Of a DNA stretch of 64,000 nt, positions 35,039-44,574 are shown piece after piece. The notes under the pieces are model-generated. The model was not told the DNA's origin. It made no database searches and was given only the letters and a program-made list of their open reading frames with translations. Where the stretch lies: NCBI RefSeq assembly GCF_004005855.1, contig NZ_SACL01000002.1:186001-250000 (forward strand). Reading direction: 5' to 3'. Within the stretch, counting starts at the first letter, position 1; every line of letters starts with the position of its first letter. The position numbers and the translations under genes were made by a program. The stretch is from Rhodovarius crocodyli. Its GTDB lineage: Bacteria; Pseudomonadota; Alphaproteobacteria; Acetobacterales; Acetobacteraceae.

Positions 35039-35452
35039 ATGATCATCGGGCTCGGCAGCGACATCGTGGACATCCGCCGCATCGCCTCGGCGCTGGAGCG
35101 GCACGGGGACCGGTTCCTGGACCGCATCTTCACCGCCGAGGAGCGCCGCAAGGCCGAACGCCGGGCCGAGCGCATCCGGGTCGCGACCTATGCCAAGCGC
35201 TTCGCCGCGAAGGAGGCCGCGAGCAAGGCGCTGGGCACGGGCTTCCGGGCGGGCGTGTTTTGGCGGGACCTCGGGGTGGTCAACCTCTCGACCGGGGCGC
35301 CCACCCTGCGCATGACCGGCGGTGCCGCCCTGCGCCTGGCCGCCATCACGCCGCGCGGCATGGTGTCCCAGGTCAGCCTGACGATGACCGACGAATACCC
35401 CTATGCCCAGGCGATGGTGCTGATTTCGGCCATTCCGAGCCCCATTCCTTGA
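35039..35452 (+). CDS. acpS: Holo-[acyl-carrier-protein] synthase
   Basis: A 137-aa phosphopantetheinyl transferase that moves 4'-phosphopantetheine from CoA to apo-ACP. The ATG at 35039 gives the canonical [15 protein letters not shown]; the catalytic/metal-binding Asp lies in GSDIVD and the second motif is [17 protein letters not shown] near residues 52-68. Length matches the family. The acpS-lepB-rnc-era order is a common alphaproteobacterial arrangement. Confidence 0.96.
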   Translation: MIIGLGSDIVDIRRIASALERHGDRFLDRIFTAEERRKAERRAERIRVATYAKRFAAKEAASKALGTGFRAGVFWRDLGVVNLSTGAPTLRMTGGAALRLAAITPRGMVSQVSLTMTDEYPYAQAMVLISAIPSPIP

Positions 35453-35519
35453 CAGGCGCGGGGTCGGCGCGCTTCATCCGCCCGTTTTATACCTCCCTTT
35501 GCCGGACAGCACCCCGCCG

Positions 35520-36266
35520 ATGAGCCATTCCATGACCAAGAAGAAGTCCGGCTGGGGCGAGAGCATCCGCACGGTGCTCTATGCCGGGCTTATCGCCATC
35601 GGCATCCGCAGCATCGCTTTCGAGCCCTTCAACATCCCCTCCGGCTCCATGATCCCGACGCTGCTGGTGGGGGATTACCTGTTCGTCTCGAAGTATTCCT
35701 ACGGCTATTCGCGCCATTCCTTCCCGTTCAGCCCCAACCTGTTCTCGGGCCGCATCCTGGGCGCCATGCCCCAGCGCGGGGATGTCGCGGTGTTCAAGCT
35801 GCCGCGCGACACCAGCCAGGACTACATCAAGCGCATCATCGGCCTGCCCGGGGACCGCATCCAGGTCATCCGCGGCATCCTGCACGTGAACGGCGAGGCG
35901 GTGCGCCGCGAATCCATCGGCCCCTATGTGACCGAGGGCGACGGCCCGCGCATGACGGTGCGCCTGTACCGTGAAGTGCTGCCGGGCGGCCGCACGCATG
36001 AGATCATCGAGCAGACCGATGACGGCGTGCTGGACAACACCCCCGAATACATCGTGCCCGCCGGCCATGTCTTCGCCATGGGCGACAACCGCGACAACAG
36101 CCTGGACAGCCGCGTGCTGTCCGCCGTGGGCTTCGTGCCGATCGAGAACCTGGTCGGCCGCGCGGAATTCATCTTCTTCTCCGTCGATGGCTCCAGCCCC
36201 ATCTGGCAGGTGTGGAACTGGCCCTTCGCCATCCGCTGGACCCGCCTGCTCAGCGCGGTGCGATGA
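35520..36266 (+). CDS. lepB: Signal peptidase I
   Basis: A 248-aa membrane-bound serine protease that removes Sec/Tat signal peptides. One N-terminal membrane segment (VLYAGLIAIGIRSIAF) is followed by box B PSGSMIPTLLVGD with the catalytic Ser, and box D DYIKRIIGLPGDRIQ with the catalytic Lys. Box E GDNRDNSLDSR is near residues 188-198. The start is the ATG at 35520; an ATG at 35532 and a TTG at 35499 are in frame. No strong ribosome site is seen. Its stop overlaps rnc by ATGA. Confidence 0.96.
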   Translation: MSHSMTKKKSGWGESIRTVLYAGLIAIGIRSIAFEPFNIPSGSMIPTLLVGDYLFVSKYSYGYSRHSFPFSPNLFSGRILGAMPQRGDVAVFKLPRDTSQDYIKRIIGLPGDRIQVIRGILHVNGEAVRRESIGPYVTEGDGPRMTVRLYREVLPGGRTHEIIEQTDDGVLDNTPEYIVPAGHVFAMGDNRDNSLDSRVLSAVGFVPIENLVGRAEFIFFSVDGSSPIWQVWNWPFAIRWTRLLSAVR

Positions 36267-36919
36267 CCGCGCCGGGGCTGGAACAACGCCTCGGCCACAG
36301 CTTCGCGAAACCCGAGCTGCTGGCCCACGCGCTGACCCACCGGTCCAGCGCGGGCGGGGCCGGCAGCAACGAGCGCCTGGAATTCCTGGGCGACCGGGTG
36401 CTGGGGCTGTGCATCGCCGAATGGCTGTCCGAGCGGTACCCCACCGAAAGCGAGGGCGCGCTGAGCAAGCGCCTGTCCTCGCTCGTCTCGCGTGAGGCGC
36501 TGGCGCCCATCGCCGAGGCCATCGGCCTGCCCGCCGCGCTGAAGCTGCCGCGTGCCGAGCGCCGCAGCGGCGTCTCGGGCAGCCTGAACGTGCTGGCCGA
36601 TGCGATGGAGGCGCTGCTGGGCGCCATCTACCTCGATGCCGGGCTGGATGCCGCGCGCGCCGTGATCCGCCGCGAATGGGCGACGGCCGTCGAGCGCGCC
36701 GCCGCCCCGCCGGTGCCGATGAAGACCCGGCTGCAGGAGCACACGCTGGGGCGTGGCGCCGGCCTGCCGGTTTATGAAACAGTCTCTGCCACCGGGCCCG
36801 CGCATGCCCCGGTCTTCGTGGTGCGGGTGCGCGCGATGGGAAGGGAGGCCGAGGGAATGGGCGATACGAAACGGGCGGCTGAATCGGCCGCCGCCGAAGC
36901 CTGGCTGGCCGCGCTGTGA
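36263..36919 (+). CDS. rnc: Ribonuclease III
   Basis: A 218-aa dsRNA endonuclease for rRNA and mRNA processing. The start ATG overlaps the lepB stop. The signature ERLEFLGDRVLGL near residues 36-48 and ADAMEALLGAIYLDAG near 112-127 supply the acidic catalytic residues. A dsRNA-binding domain forms the C-terminal 70 residues (KTRLQEHTLGRG onward). Its stop overlaps era through GTGA. Confidence 0.97.
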   Translation: MTAPGLEQRLGHSFAKPELLAHALTHRSSAGGAGSNERLEFLGDRVLGLCIAEWLSERYPTESEGALSKRLSSLVSREALAPIAEAIGLPAALKLPRAERRSGVSGSLNVLADAMEALLGAIYLDAGLDAARAVIRREWATAVERAAAPPVPMKTRLQEHTLGRGAGLPVYETVSATGPAHAPVFVVRVRAMGREAEGMGDTKRAAESAAAEAWLAAL

Positions 36920-37827
36920 GCGAGGAGGTTCAGGCCCCCCAGCGCTGCGCCATCATCGCGGTGATCGGCGCGCCGAATGCGGGCAAGTCCACGCTGGTCA
37001 ACGCCGCGTCGGGCACCAAGGTCAGCATCGTCTCGCCCAAGCCGCAGACCACGCGCTTCCGCATCCGCGCCGTCATCATGCGCCCGCCGGCGCAGCTGGT
37101 GCTGACGGATACGCCGGGCATCTTCAACCCGCGCCGCCGGCTGGACCGTGCGATGGTCGCGGCCGCCTGGGGCGGGGCCACCGATTCCGACATGGCGCTG
37201 CTGGTGGTCGATGCCCGCGCCGGCATGACCGAGGCGCTGCAGGCCATCATCGCCAAGCTGAAGAAGGTGAAGCTGCCGATCTGGCTGGTGCTGAACAAGA
37301 TCGACCTGATCCCCCGCGACCGGCTGCTGCCGCTGACGGCGGCGCTGACCGCCGAGCTGACCTTCGCCGAGACTTTCATGATCTCGGCCGAGAAGCGGGA
37401 CGGCGTGGACAAGCTGCTGCAGGCCCTGGCCGATGCGGCGCCGGAAGGACCCTGGCTGTTCCCAGAGGACGACCTCTCGGACGTGCCGAACCGCATGCTG
37501 GCGGCCGAGGTGGTGCGCGAGCAGATCCTGCGCATGACGCATGAGGAAGTGCCGCACCACGCCCATGTCGAGACCGAATCCTGGACGGAGCGGCCCGATG
37601 GTTCCGCCCGGGTGGACTGCACCATCTACGTCAACCGCGCGAGCCAGAAGGCCATCGTGATCGGGGACGGCGGCAGCCGGATCAAGGAAATCGGCCGCCG
37701 CGCGCGGCAGGAGCTGGTGGGGCTGCTGGAACGGCCGATCCATCTGTTCCTGAACGTGAAGGAGAAATCCGGCTGGGATGAGAGCCGGATGCACATCCGT
37801 GCCCTGGGCCTGGAGGATGAGGGCTAA
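36916..37827 (+). CDS. era: GTPase Era
   Basis: A 303-aa GTPase for 30S ribosome maturation that binds the 3' end of 16S rRNA. The GTG start overlaps the rnc stop. G1 GAPNAGKST near residue 18, G3 DTPGIF and G4 NKIDL are intact. The C-terminal KH domain is visible in AIVIGDGGSRIKEIGRRARQEL near 242-263. The recO gene that often follows era is absent; a convergent glycosyltransferase-like gene lies 20 bp on. Confidence 0.97.
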   Translation: MSEEVQAPQRCAIIAVIGAPNAGKSTLVNAASGTKVSIVSPKPQTTRFRIRAVIMRPPAQLVLTDTPGIFNPRRRLDRAMVAAAWGGATDSDMALLVVDARAGMTEALQAIIAKLKKVKLPIWLVLNKIDLIPRDRLLPLTAALTAELTFAETFMISAEKRDGVDKLLQALADAAPEGPWLFPEDDLSDVPNRMLAAEVVREQILRMTHEEVPHHAHVETESWTERPDGSARVDCTIYVNRASQKAIVIGDGGSRIKEIGRRARQELVGLLERPIHLFLNVKEKSGWDESRMHIRALGLEDEG

Positions 37828-37847
37828 GGCCCGCGGGGCAAGCGCCC

Positions 37848-39266
37848 CTAGGCCGCGAATTCCTCTCGCAGCGCGTCCTCATCCAGCGTGACGGCGCCGT
37901 GTGGGTGGTGCAGCACCACCCACAGCAGCCGCCACGCCAGCGGCCGGCGGTCGGACCCGGTCCCGGCCGAGAACGGGTCCAGCACATGGGAGCCCCAGGT
38001 CGAGACGGTCTTGCTCAGCATGGCGCTGTTCGGGGGCAGCGGCAGCACCACCCGGAAATCCTGCCCCGGCACTACCTGCAGCGTGGCCAGAACCTCTCCG
38101 TTCAGCATGAAGTCGAGCGTCGCGTCGGCGGGCAGGTGCGATCCGTGGATGCCCGCGATCTCCACCCGGTCGGCATGGGCTTCGCCATGGATGACGAAGC
38201 TGCCGTTGGGGCCGAACCACATGTCGTCGCGATAGAAGCCGATCGCGGAATGAACGGTATGCCGCGCCTCGCCGGGCGCGGGTGGGGCCAGCAGCGGCAT
38301 GAAGGCCGCGATCCGCGCGAAGGCCGGGTCGGTCATCAGGTCATGCAGTGACAGGCGCTTGGCCATGAAGCGCTGCCTTTCCTCCAGCAGCTGGGCCTCG
38401 ATCTCCTCGGGCGAGGGCAGGGCGGGGGCGATGTCCTCCGCCGAATGGCTGTCCTCGAACATCTCCGCGCGGGAGAAGCCGAGCCGGGAGAACTCCTCGG
38501 GCGCGTAGTTCTGCCCCACCTCGCCGATGTTGCGGGCCAGCACGGCCCGGGTGCTGATCCGCACATAGCCCAGCGTGTTGAGGGTAATGTTCTTGGCCAG
38601 GTCCTGGTTGGTGGGCATCGGCGGCCAGCCCATGCCGGCATACCAGCGCGCGATGTCCAGCGTCGGGCGGTCGCGGTAGTCGACGGCATCCAGCAGCCGC
38701 GTATAGGCGCCCATGCGCTGCTCACGCTCGTGCCAGGCGTGGCGCATCAGCCCGAAGCCCCAATTGTGGTGCATGGGGCCCACGGCGCCGCGTTCCCGGA
38801 ACTGGTCGGCCGCGGGCAGCGCGATGTCGTCGCCATAGGCACTGAACATCGCGATGCGCGGTTCCCGCAGCGCCAGCGCGTGCAGCCGCCGCATCACCGC
38901 CATGTAGCCGGGCGACAGCACCATATCGTCCTCGAAGAACAGCCCGCATTCGTAGCCGCCATCCTCGAACACCCAGCGTTCGGCACGGTGGATGTTGCGG
39001 GCGATGCCCAGGTTCTCGCCGGCGGTGCCCATCACGACGCCGTTGGGAAAAATGGCCTGGAACACGGCGACGGATTGCCGGATCAGCGCGGGGTCGGTCT
39101 TGTCGCAGCCGGAATGCCGGTTGAACACGCCGTCCTGGAACAGCAGTACCGGCCCGGCCATCCCGGCGGCCTGCCTGCTGTCGCGAAGGGTCAACAGCGT
39201 CGGTTCCAAGTAATGCGGGCGGTCGAAACTGATGATGCAGACCGGCAAATTATCGAACGCGTTCAA
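37848..39266 (-). CDS. Two-domain GT-A-like glycosyltransferase of unknown specificity
   Basis: A 472-aa protein. The N-terminal part starts LPVCIISFDRPHYLEPTLLTLRDS and has an acidic metal-site motif FFEDDMVLSPGY (Glu112, Asp113, Asp114) within a GT-A layout like that of GNT-I/GT2 enzymes. MHHNWGFGLMRHAWHERE would be in the acceptor region. After about residue 310 comes a second, beta-rich domain (HTVHSAIGFYRDDMWFGPNGSF onward) that I do not recognise and that may bind carbohydrate. It lies alone, convergent with era and divergent from ilvD. No signal peptide. Target unknown. Confidence 0.65.
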   Translation of the reverse strand: MNAFDNLPVCIISFDRPHYLEPTLLTLRDSRQAAGMAGPVLLFQDGVFNRHSGCDKTDPALIRQSVAVFQAIFPNGVVMGTAGENLGIARNIHRAERWVFEDGGYECGLFFEDDMVLSPGYMAVMRRLHALALREPRIAMFSAYGDDIALPAADQFRERGAVGPMHHNWGFGLMRHAWHEREQRMGAYTRLLDAVDYRDRPTLDIARWYAGMGWPPMPTNQDLAKNITLNTLGYVRISTRAVLARNIGEVGQNYAPEEFSRLGFSRAEMFEDSHSAEDIAPALPSPEEIEAQLLEERQRFMAKRLSLHDLMTDPAFARIAAFMPLLAPPAPGEARHTVHSAIGFYRDDMWFGPNGSFVIHGEAHADRVEIAGIHGSHLPADATLDFMLNGEVLATLQVVPGQDFRVVLPLPPNSAMLSKTVSTWGSHVLDPFSAGTGSDRRPLAWRLLWVVLHHPHGAVTLDEDALREEFAA

Positions 39267-39500
39267 ACCGATGTCTCCGGACCCAGGCGGCGCTTAGCCT
39301 TTATGTGCGCTTTCGTATCAATATAGGATTGATGGCAGCGCCGGCCAATTGCCAAGGTGGAGGAGAGCCCTCACTTCCCCTGCACCCCCCATCGGGGCTA
39401 CATTTCCGGCCGGCTAAGCCGGATAGCCAGGCCAGACCGGATCGCTCCGGCGCAGGCATGGCGGCGGCTGGCCGTCCATGTTGTCCAGGAACGCGCTGTC
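39267..39500. promoter_or_regulatory. Divergent intergenic region upstream of ilvD
   Basis: 234 bp with an AT-richer patch (about 39296-39330) likely to contain promoters. A GGCCGGCTAAGCCGG stem lies near 39409-39423. I see no run of Ile, Val or Leu codons in a short ORF, so a classical ilv peptide attenuator is not supported. Confidence 0.35.
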
Positions 39501-41357
39501 ATGCCCGCCTATCGCTCACGCACCACCACCCATGGCCGCAACATGGCCGGCGCCCGCGGCCTGTGGCGCGCCACCGGCATGAAGGACGGCGATTTCGGCA
39601 AGCCGATCATCGCCGTGGTGAACAGCTTCACCCAGTTCGTGCCCGGCCATGTGCACCTGAAGGACCTCGGCCAGCTCGTCGCGCGCCAGATCGAGGCAGC
39701 CGGCGGCGTCGCCAAGGAATTCAACACCATCGCGGTCGATGACGGCATCGCCATGGGCCATGACGGCATGCTGTACAGCCTGCCGTCCCGCGAACTGATC
39801 GCCGACAGCGTGGAATACATGGTCAACGCGCATTGCGCGGATGCCATGGTCTGCATCTCCAACTGCGACAAGATCACGCCGGGCATGCTGATGGCGTCCA
39901 TGCGCCTCAATATCCCCACCGTGTTTGTCTCGGGCGGCCCGATGGAGGCCGGCAAGGTCGAGCTGCGCGGCCACACCAAGAAGATCGACCTGATCGACGC
40001 CATGATCATGGCCGCCGACAGCAGCGTGACCGACGCCGAGGTCGAGGTGATCGAGCGTTCCGCCTGCCCGACCTGCGGCAGCTGCTCGGGCATGTTCACC
40101 GCCAATTCCATGAACTGCCTGACCGAGGCGCTGGGCCTTGCCCTGCCGGGCAACGGCACGATCGTGGCCACCCACGCCGCCCGCCGCGCCCTGTTCGAGG
40201 AAGCCGGCCGGCTGATCGTGGAGCTGTCGCGCCGCTATTACGAGACCGATGACGTGTCGGTGCTGCCGCGCTCCATCGCGACGGTGCCGGCCTTCCGCAA
40301 TGCCATGGCGCTGGACATCGCCATGGGCGGTTCGACCAACACGGTGCTGCACCTGCTGGCCGCGGCGCAGGAAGGCAATGTGGCCTTCGACATGCTGGAA
40401 ATCGACACGCTGTCCCGCAAGGTGCCGGTGCTGTGCAAGGTGGCGCCCGCCGTCGCCAACGTGCATGTCGAGGACGTGCACCGCGCGGGCGGCATCATGG
40501 GCATCCTGGGGGAGCTGGACCGCGCGGGGCTGCTCGATACCTCCGTCAGCCGCATCGACGCGCCGAGCCTGGCCGACGCGCTGGCCGGCTGGGACGTGAA
40601 GCGCACCGAGAACGAGCGCGTCCACACCCTGTTCAAGGCCGCACCGGGCGGCGTGCCGACGCAGATCGCCTTCAGCCAGTCCTCCCTGTGGGATGACCTG
40701 GACCTGGATCGCGAGAAGGGCGTGATCCGCAACAACCAGCATCCGTTCTCCAAGGATGGCGGGCTCGCGGTGCTGTACGGCAACATCGCGCTGGACGGCT
40801 GCATCGTGAAGACGGCGGGCGTGGATGAGAGCATCCTGAAGTTCACCGGCCCCGCCCGCATCTTCGAGAGCCAGGACAGCTCGGTCGAGGCGATCCTGGG
40901 CGGCAAGGTGAAGGCCGGCGACGTGGTGCTGGTGCGCTACGAAGGCCCGCGCGGCGGCCCGGGCATGCAGGAAATGCTGTACCCGACCAGCTACCTGAAG
41001 TCGAAGGGCCTGGGCAAGCAGTGCGCCCTGGTGACGGACGGCCGCTTCTCCGGCGGTTCCTCGGGCCTGTCCATCGGCCACCTGTCGCCGGAAGCGGCGG
41101 AGGGCGGCAATGTGGGCCTGATCGAGGAAGGCGACCTGATCGTCATCGACATCCCGAACCGCACCATCAACGTGGATGTCTCGGACGAGGTGCTGGCGCA
41201 TCGCCGTGCTGCCATGGAGGCGCGCGGCGCCGACGCGTGGCAGCCGACCGAGAAGCGCACGCGCAACGTGTCCACCGCGCTGAAGGCCTATGGCGCGATG
41301 GCGACCAGTGCGGCCAAGGGCGCGGTGCGGGATGTGAACGCGCTGCGGCGGCGGTAA
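39501..41357 (+). CDS. ilvD: Dihydroxy-acid dehydratase
   Basis: A 618-aa Fe-S enzyme that dehydrates dihydroxy acids in isoleucine and valine synthesis. The ATG at 39501 gives [20 protein letters not shown], which aligns with the canonical N-terminus; the open frame extending to 39357 is rejected. Cluster-ligand cysteines lie in [10 protein letters not shown] and [13 protein letters not shown], and late conserved stretches [17 protein letters not shown] are present. Length matches the family (about 616 aa). It is followed by a structured repeat element before a TctC gene. Confidence 0.97.
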   Translation: MPAYRSRTTTHGRNMAGARGLWRATGMKDGDFGKPIIAVVNSFTQFVPGHVHLKDLGQLVARQIEAAGGVAKEFNTIAVDDGIAMGHDGMLYSLPSRELIADSVEYMVNAHCADAMVCISNCDKITPGMLMASMRLNIPTVFVSGGPMEAGKVELRGHTKKIDLIDAMIMAADSSVTDAEVEVIERSACPTCGSCSGMFTANSMNCLTEALGLALPGNGTIVATHAARRALFEEAGRLIVELSRRYYETDDVSVLPRSIATVPAFRNAMALDIAMGGSTNTVLHLLAAAQEGNVAFDMLEIDTLSRKVPVLCKVAPAVANVHVEDVHRAGGIMGILGELDRAGLLDTSVSRIDAPSLADALAGWDVKRTENERVHTLFKAAPGGVPTQIAFSQSSLWDDLDLDREKGVIRNNQHPFSKDGGLAVLYGNIALDGCIVKTAGVDESILKFTGPARIFESQDSSVEAILGGKVKAGDVVLVRYEGPRGGPGMQEMLYPTSYLKSKGLGKQCALVTDGRFSGGSSGLSIGHLSPEAAEGGNVGLIEEGDLIVIDIPNRTINVDVSDEVLAHRRAAMEARGADAWQPTEKRTRNVSTALKAYGAMATSAAKGAVRDVNALRRR

Positions 41358-41412
41358 GCGCGCCCCCGGGGCGTTGCCCCGGACCCCATTGAGGGGCGCT
41401 GCCCCTCAAACT

Positions 41413-41570
41413 CCCCGCCAGGAGATAATATCTCCTGGACCTGAAGGGAGTTTGGCGCCCGACCTTCGCAGGTGGGCGCCAATTTTATTTATAAGATTCA
41501 AGCAGAAAGGCGTTTCAAGGCAATGGCGCCAAACTGCTCGGGGTCCAGGGCCGCTACGGTCCTGGCGGGG
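41413..41570. repeat. GC-rich structured intergenic element, copy 3
   Basis: A 158-bp element with the same ends, CCCCGCCA and TGGCGGGG, and the same two hairpins as the copy at 25580-25737: arms CCAGGAGATA/TATCTCCTGG at 41418-41438 and CCAGGGCCG CTA CGGTCCTGG at 41545-41565. An internal inverted repeat AGTTTGGCGCC (41449-41459) / GGCGCCAAACT (41525-41535) is perfect. GGGGC/GCCCC stems flank it (about 41367-41412 and 41571-41591). It lies between ilvD and a TctC gene in tandem orientation. Confidence 0.85.
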
Positions 41571-41642
41571 GTGTCCGGGGCGGAGCCCCTGACATCTTTC
41601 CGTCACTCGCCGGCGTCCTTCCTTCCGCCTAAACCCCTGCTC

Positions 41643-42587
41643 ATGCTGCGCCGTACTGCCCTCGCCTTGCCGTTCCTCGCCACCGTTGCGCATGCGCAGG
41701 CCTGGCGCCCCGCCCGGCCGGTGCGCCTCGTCATCGCCTTTCCGCCCGGCGGCAGCACGGATGTGCTGGGGCGGCTGATCGCCGCGCCCATGACCGCTGG
41801 CCTGGGTCAGCCCGTGGTGCCGGAGAACCGCTCCGGTGCCGCCGGCAGCATCGGCAGCGCCTATGTCGCGCAGAGCGCCCCGGACGGCCTGACCCTGTTG
41901 CTCGATTCCGGCGGGCATGCGGTGAACCCCTACATCATGCGCGGCCTGCCCTTCGACTACGCGACGGCCTTCGCGCCCGTCACGCTGCTGGCCACCCTGC
42001 CGCTGGTGCTGGTGGTCGCCGCCGATTCCGGCATCGACAGCCTGGAGGCGCTGCGCGCCCGGGCGGCGAACGCCACTTATGGCAGCGTGGGGGTCGGCAG
42101 CCGTACCCATCTGGCGGGCGCGCTGCTGCTGCGCCGCTGGGCGCTCTCGGGCACTCATGTGCCCTATCGCGGTGGTGCCGATCAGATCACGGCGCAGCTG
42201 CGCGGCGAGACCACCTTCGGCTTCTCCTCCATCGCGCTGACGGCCGGGCTGATCCGTGAGGGCAAGCTGCGGGCGCTGGGTGTTTCCTCGCCCGGCGTGG
42301 CCTCGCAACTGCCGGGCGTGGCGCCGCTGGCGGAACAGGGCCTGTCCGGCTTCTCCATGATGGACTGGCTGGCCCTGCACGCGCCGGCGGGCACCCCTGC
42401 ACCCGTGGTCGCGGCCCATGCCGAGGCCGCGTCCGCCGCCATGGCGGAGCCCGCCATCCAGCCGCGCCTGTCCGATATGGGCCTGCTGCCGGAGGCCCAT
42501 GGCCCCACCCATCTGGCGCGCTTTCTCGCCGAGGAACGCGCGGCCATGAGCCAGCTGGTCGAGGCCGAGGGCATCCGCCTGGATTGA
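41643..42587 (+). CDS. Tripartite tricarboxylate transporter substrate-binding protein (TctC/Bug)
   Basis: A 314-aa binding protein starting at the ATG at 41643 with signal LRRTALALPFLATVAHAQ; the frame is open further upstream through the repeat element but that region is non-coding in character. Family segments are VRLVIAFPPGGSTDVLGR, VVPENRSGAAGSIGSAYVAQ, GVGSRTHLAGALLLRRW and HVPYRGGADQITAQL. An FAH-family hydrolase gene follows after 55 bp, then a second TctC, suggesting uptake and breakdown of a carboxylate. Confidence 0.93.
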   Translation: MLRRTALALPFLATVAHAQAWRPARPVRLVIAFPPGGSTDVLGRLIAAPMTAGLGQPVVPENRSGAAGSIGSAYVAQSAPDGLTLLLDSGGHAVNPYIMRGLPFDYATAFAPVTLLATLPLVLVVAADSGIDSLEALRARAANATYGSVGVGSRTHLAGALLLRRWALSGTHVPYRGGADQITAQLRGETTFGFSSIALTAGLIREGKLRALGVSSPGVASQLPGVAPLAEQGLSGFSMMDWLALHAPAGTPAPVVAAHAEAASAAMAEPAIQPRLSDMGLLPEAHGPTHLARFLAEERAAMSQLVEAEGIRLD

Positions 42588-42642
42588 GGCTTGCTCAACC
42601 CCTGCCTATGATCCCCCCAGCAACGCTTTCGGGGGAACTTCC

Positions 42643-43497
42643 ATGCGCCTGGTGACATTCGATGATGGCAAGGGCGCGCGCGTCGGCGTGCTGGATGGTG
42701 ACGCGATCCGCGACATCGGCGCCCCGGACATGCTTGGCCTGATCGCCGGCGGCGCGGCCGCGCTGGAGGCCGTGCGCGGCAAGCTGGCCACCGCCCCCGT
42801 CGTGACCGGCGCCAGGCTGCTGGCCCCCATTCCCCGCACGCCCAAGAACATCTTCTGCGTCGGCAAGAACTATCACGAGCACGCCAAGGAATTCGCGGGC
42901 AGCGGCTTCGACGGCGGCGCGAAGGAGGTGGTGCCGAGCTATCCGGTCGTGTTCTCCAAGCCGCACACCGCCATCATCGCGAACGGCGAGCCCATCCTGA
43001 GCGCGATGGATCCCACCGGCGGCCTGGACTACGAGGGCGAGCTGGCGGTCGTGATCGGCCAGGGCGGGCGCGGCATCAGCAAGGCGGACGCGCTGGCGCA
43101 TGTGTTCGGCTACACCATCGTGAACGACGTGACCGCGCGCCACATGCAGAAGCGCCACAGCCAGTGGATCCTGGGCAAGGGGCTGGACAGCTTCGCCCCC
43201 ATGGGCCCCGCCATCATGACCGCCGACGAGGCGCCGGACCCCACGAAGCTCACGCTCACCACCTGGCTGAACGGTGAGCGCCGCCAGCATGCCCCGCTGT
43301 CGGACCTGATCTTCGACATCCCGACGCTGATCGAGGCGATCTCCGCCCACATCACGCTGGAGCCGGGCGACATGATCGCCACCGGCACGCCGGCCGGTGT
43401 CGGCATCGGCTTCAACCCGCCGAAGTTCATGCAGCCGGGTGACGTGGTGCGTATCGAGGTGCCCGGCATCGGCGTGCTGGAGAACCCGGTGGTGTAG
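42643..43497 (+). CDS. Fumarylacetoacetate hydrolase (FAH) family protein
   Basis: A 284-aa enzyme of the FAH superfamily, whose members hydrolyse or decarboxylate beta-diketo or oxo acids, often in aromatic or sugar-acid breakdown. KNIFCVGKNYHEHAKEF near residues 69-85, LDYEGELAVVIG near 128-139 (metal-binding Glu residues), GYTIVNDVTARHMQKRH, KGLDSFAPMGPAIM and DMIATGTPAGVG are all family motifs. A GGGGGAACTTCC stretch before the ATG provides a weak ribosome site. It lies between two TctC genes; the substrate may be the carboxylate they bind (inference). Confidence 0.93.
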   Translation: MRLVTFDDGKGARVGVLDGDAIRDIGAPDMLGLIAGGAAALEAVRGKLATAPVVTGARLLAPIPRTPKNIFCVGKNYHEHAKEFAGSGFDGGAKEVVPSYPVVFSKPHTAIIANGEPILSAMDPTGGLDYEGELAVVIGQGGRGISKADALAHVFGYTIVNDVTARHMQKRHSQWILGKGLDSFAPMGPAIMTADEAPDPTKLTLTTWLNGERRQHAPLSDLIFDIPTLIEAISAHITLEPGDMIATGTPAGVGIGFNPPKFMQPGDVVRIEVPGIGVLENPVV

Positions 43498-43517
43498 CGA
43501 CGCAGCCCGTGTCCTGC

Positions 43518-43553
43518 CCGCCCCTGGCGTTGGATTTCCAACGTCAGGGGCGG
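43518..43553. terminator. Long stem-loop between FAH hydrolase and TctC genes
   Basis: A 16-bp stem with one G-T mismatch and an ATTT loop: CCGCCCCTGGCGTTGG pairs with CCAACGTCAGGGGCGG. It starts 20 bp after the hydrolase stop and ends 32 bp before the next gene. There is no T-run, so it may be a processing or stability hairpin or a leaky terminator. Confidence 0.5.
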
Positions 43554-43585
43554 ATCGGCAGGCCACCAGCGAGAGGAAACGACCA

Positions 43586-44566
43586 ATGAACATCGGAACA
43601 TTCGGGCGGCGCGCGGTGCTGGCTGCCTCGGCCGTTCCCGCCCTGGCGCGGGCGCAATCCGCGTGGCCGCAGGGCAGGGCGGTCAGCATGGTGGTGGCCT
43701 TCCCACCGGGTGGGCAGGCCGATGTATCGGCCCGGCCCACGGCGGCGGCCATGGAGCGCATCCTGGGCTCCGCCGTGCCGGTGGTGAACCGGGCAGGGGC
43801 GTCCGGCGCGCTGGGCAACGCCTTCGTGGCGCGGGCGCCGGCCGATGGCTCGACCCTTCTGATGGCCTTGTCCTCCGTGCTGATCCTGCCGGAATCGGAG
43901 CGCGTGAACGGCCGCCAGCCGCAATATGAGGTGGAGCAGCTGTCCCCCATCGCGCGCATCACCGCCGACCCCACCGTGCTGGTGGTGCGCGGCGACGCGC
44001 CTTGGCGCGACATCGATGCCTTCATCGCCGATGCCCGGGCACGGGCCGGGGCGATCAGCTATTCCTCCTCGGGCAACTACTCGGCGCTGCACACGCCCAT
44101 GGCCATGTTCGCCAATGCCGTCGGCATCGACATGCTTCATGTGCCTTTCCAGGGCGGCGCGCCCGCGCTGACGGCGCTGCTGTCGGGCACGGTGCAGGCG
44201 CTGGCCAGCGGCACCGGCCCCATCATGCAGCACATCCGCGCCGGCCGCCTGCGCGCCCTGGCCAGCTGGGCCGGTGAGCGCCTGCCGAGCCTGCCGGACG
44301 TGCCGACCTTCAAGGAGAAGGGGCTGGAGGAGGTGCAGTACACCATCTGGGCCGGCGTCTTTGCCCCCGCCGCCACGCCCGCGCCGGTGCAGGAGGACAT
44401 CCGCCGCTGCCTGGCCCAGGCCGCGCGCGACCCCGAGGCGCTGCGCGCCCTGGAGGCCGCGGGCAGCCCCATGGCCTATATGGACGGCGACGCCTTCCGC
44501 GGCTTCGTGGCCGAGGATCACGCACGGCTGGTGCGGGTGGTGCAGCGCATCGGCAAGGTGGAGTAG
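43586..44566 (+). CDS. Tripartite tricarboxylate transporter substrate-binding protein (TctC/Bug)
   Basis: A 326-aa binding protein. The ATG at 43586 is preceded by GAGAGGAAA, a good ribosome site. The signal GTFGRRAVLAASAVPALARAQ leads into VSMVVAFPPGGQADVSARP, VPVVNRAGASGALGNAFVAR, SSSGNYSALHTPMAMFANAVG and HVPFQGGAPALTALLSG. Same strand as the upstream hydrolase but behind a long stem-loop. BolA follows after 8 bp. Confidence 0.93.
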   Translation: MNIGTFGRRAVLAASAVPALARAQSAWPQGRAVSMVVAFPPGGQADVSARPTAAAMERILGSAVPVVNRAGASGALGNAFVARAPADGSTLLMALSSVLILPESERVNGRQPQYEVEQLSPIARITADPTVLVVRGDAPWRDIDAFIADARARAGAISYSSSGNYSALHTPMAMFANAVGIDMLHVPFQGGAPALTALLSGTVQALASGTGPIMQHIRAGRLRALASWAGERLPSLPDVPTFKEKGLEEVQYTIWAGVFAPAATPAPVQEDIRRCLAQAARDPEALRALEAAGSPMAYMDGDAFRGFVAEDHARLVRVVQRIGKVE

Positions 44567-44574
44567 AAGCGGGC

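Noticed and set aside
39357-39500. In-frame upstream extension of ilvD or an ilv leader peptide
   Set aside because: The canonical IlvD N-terminus starts at 39501, and no cluster of Ile/Val/Leu codons is present.
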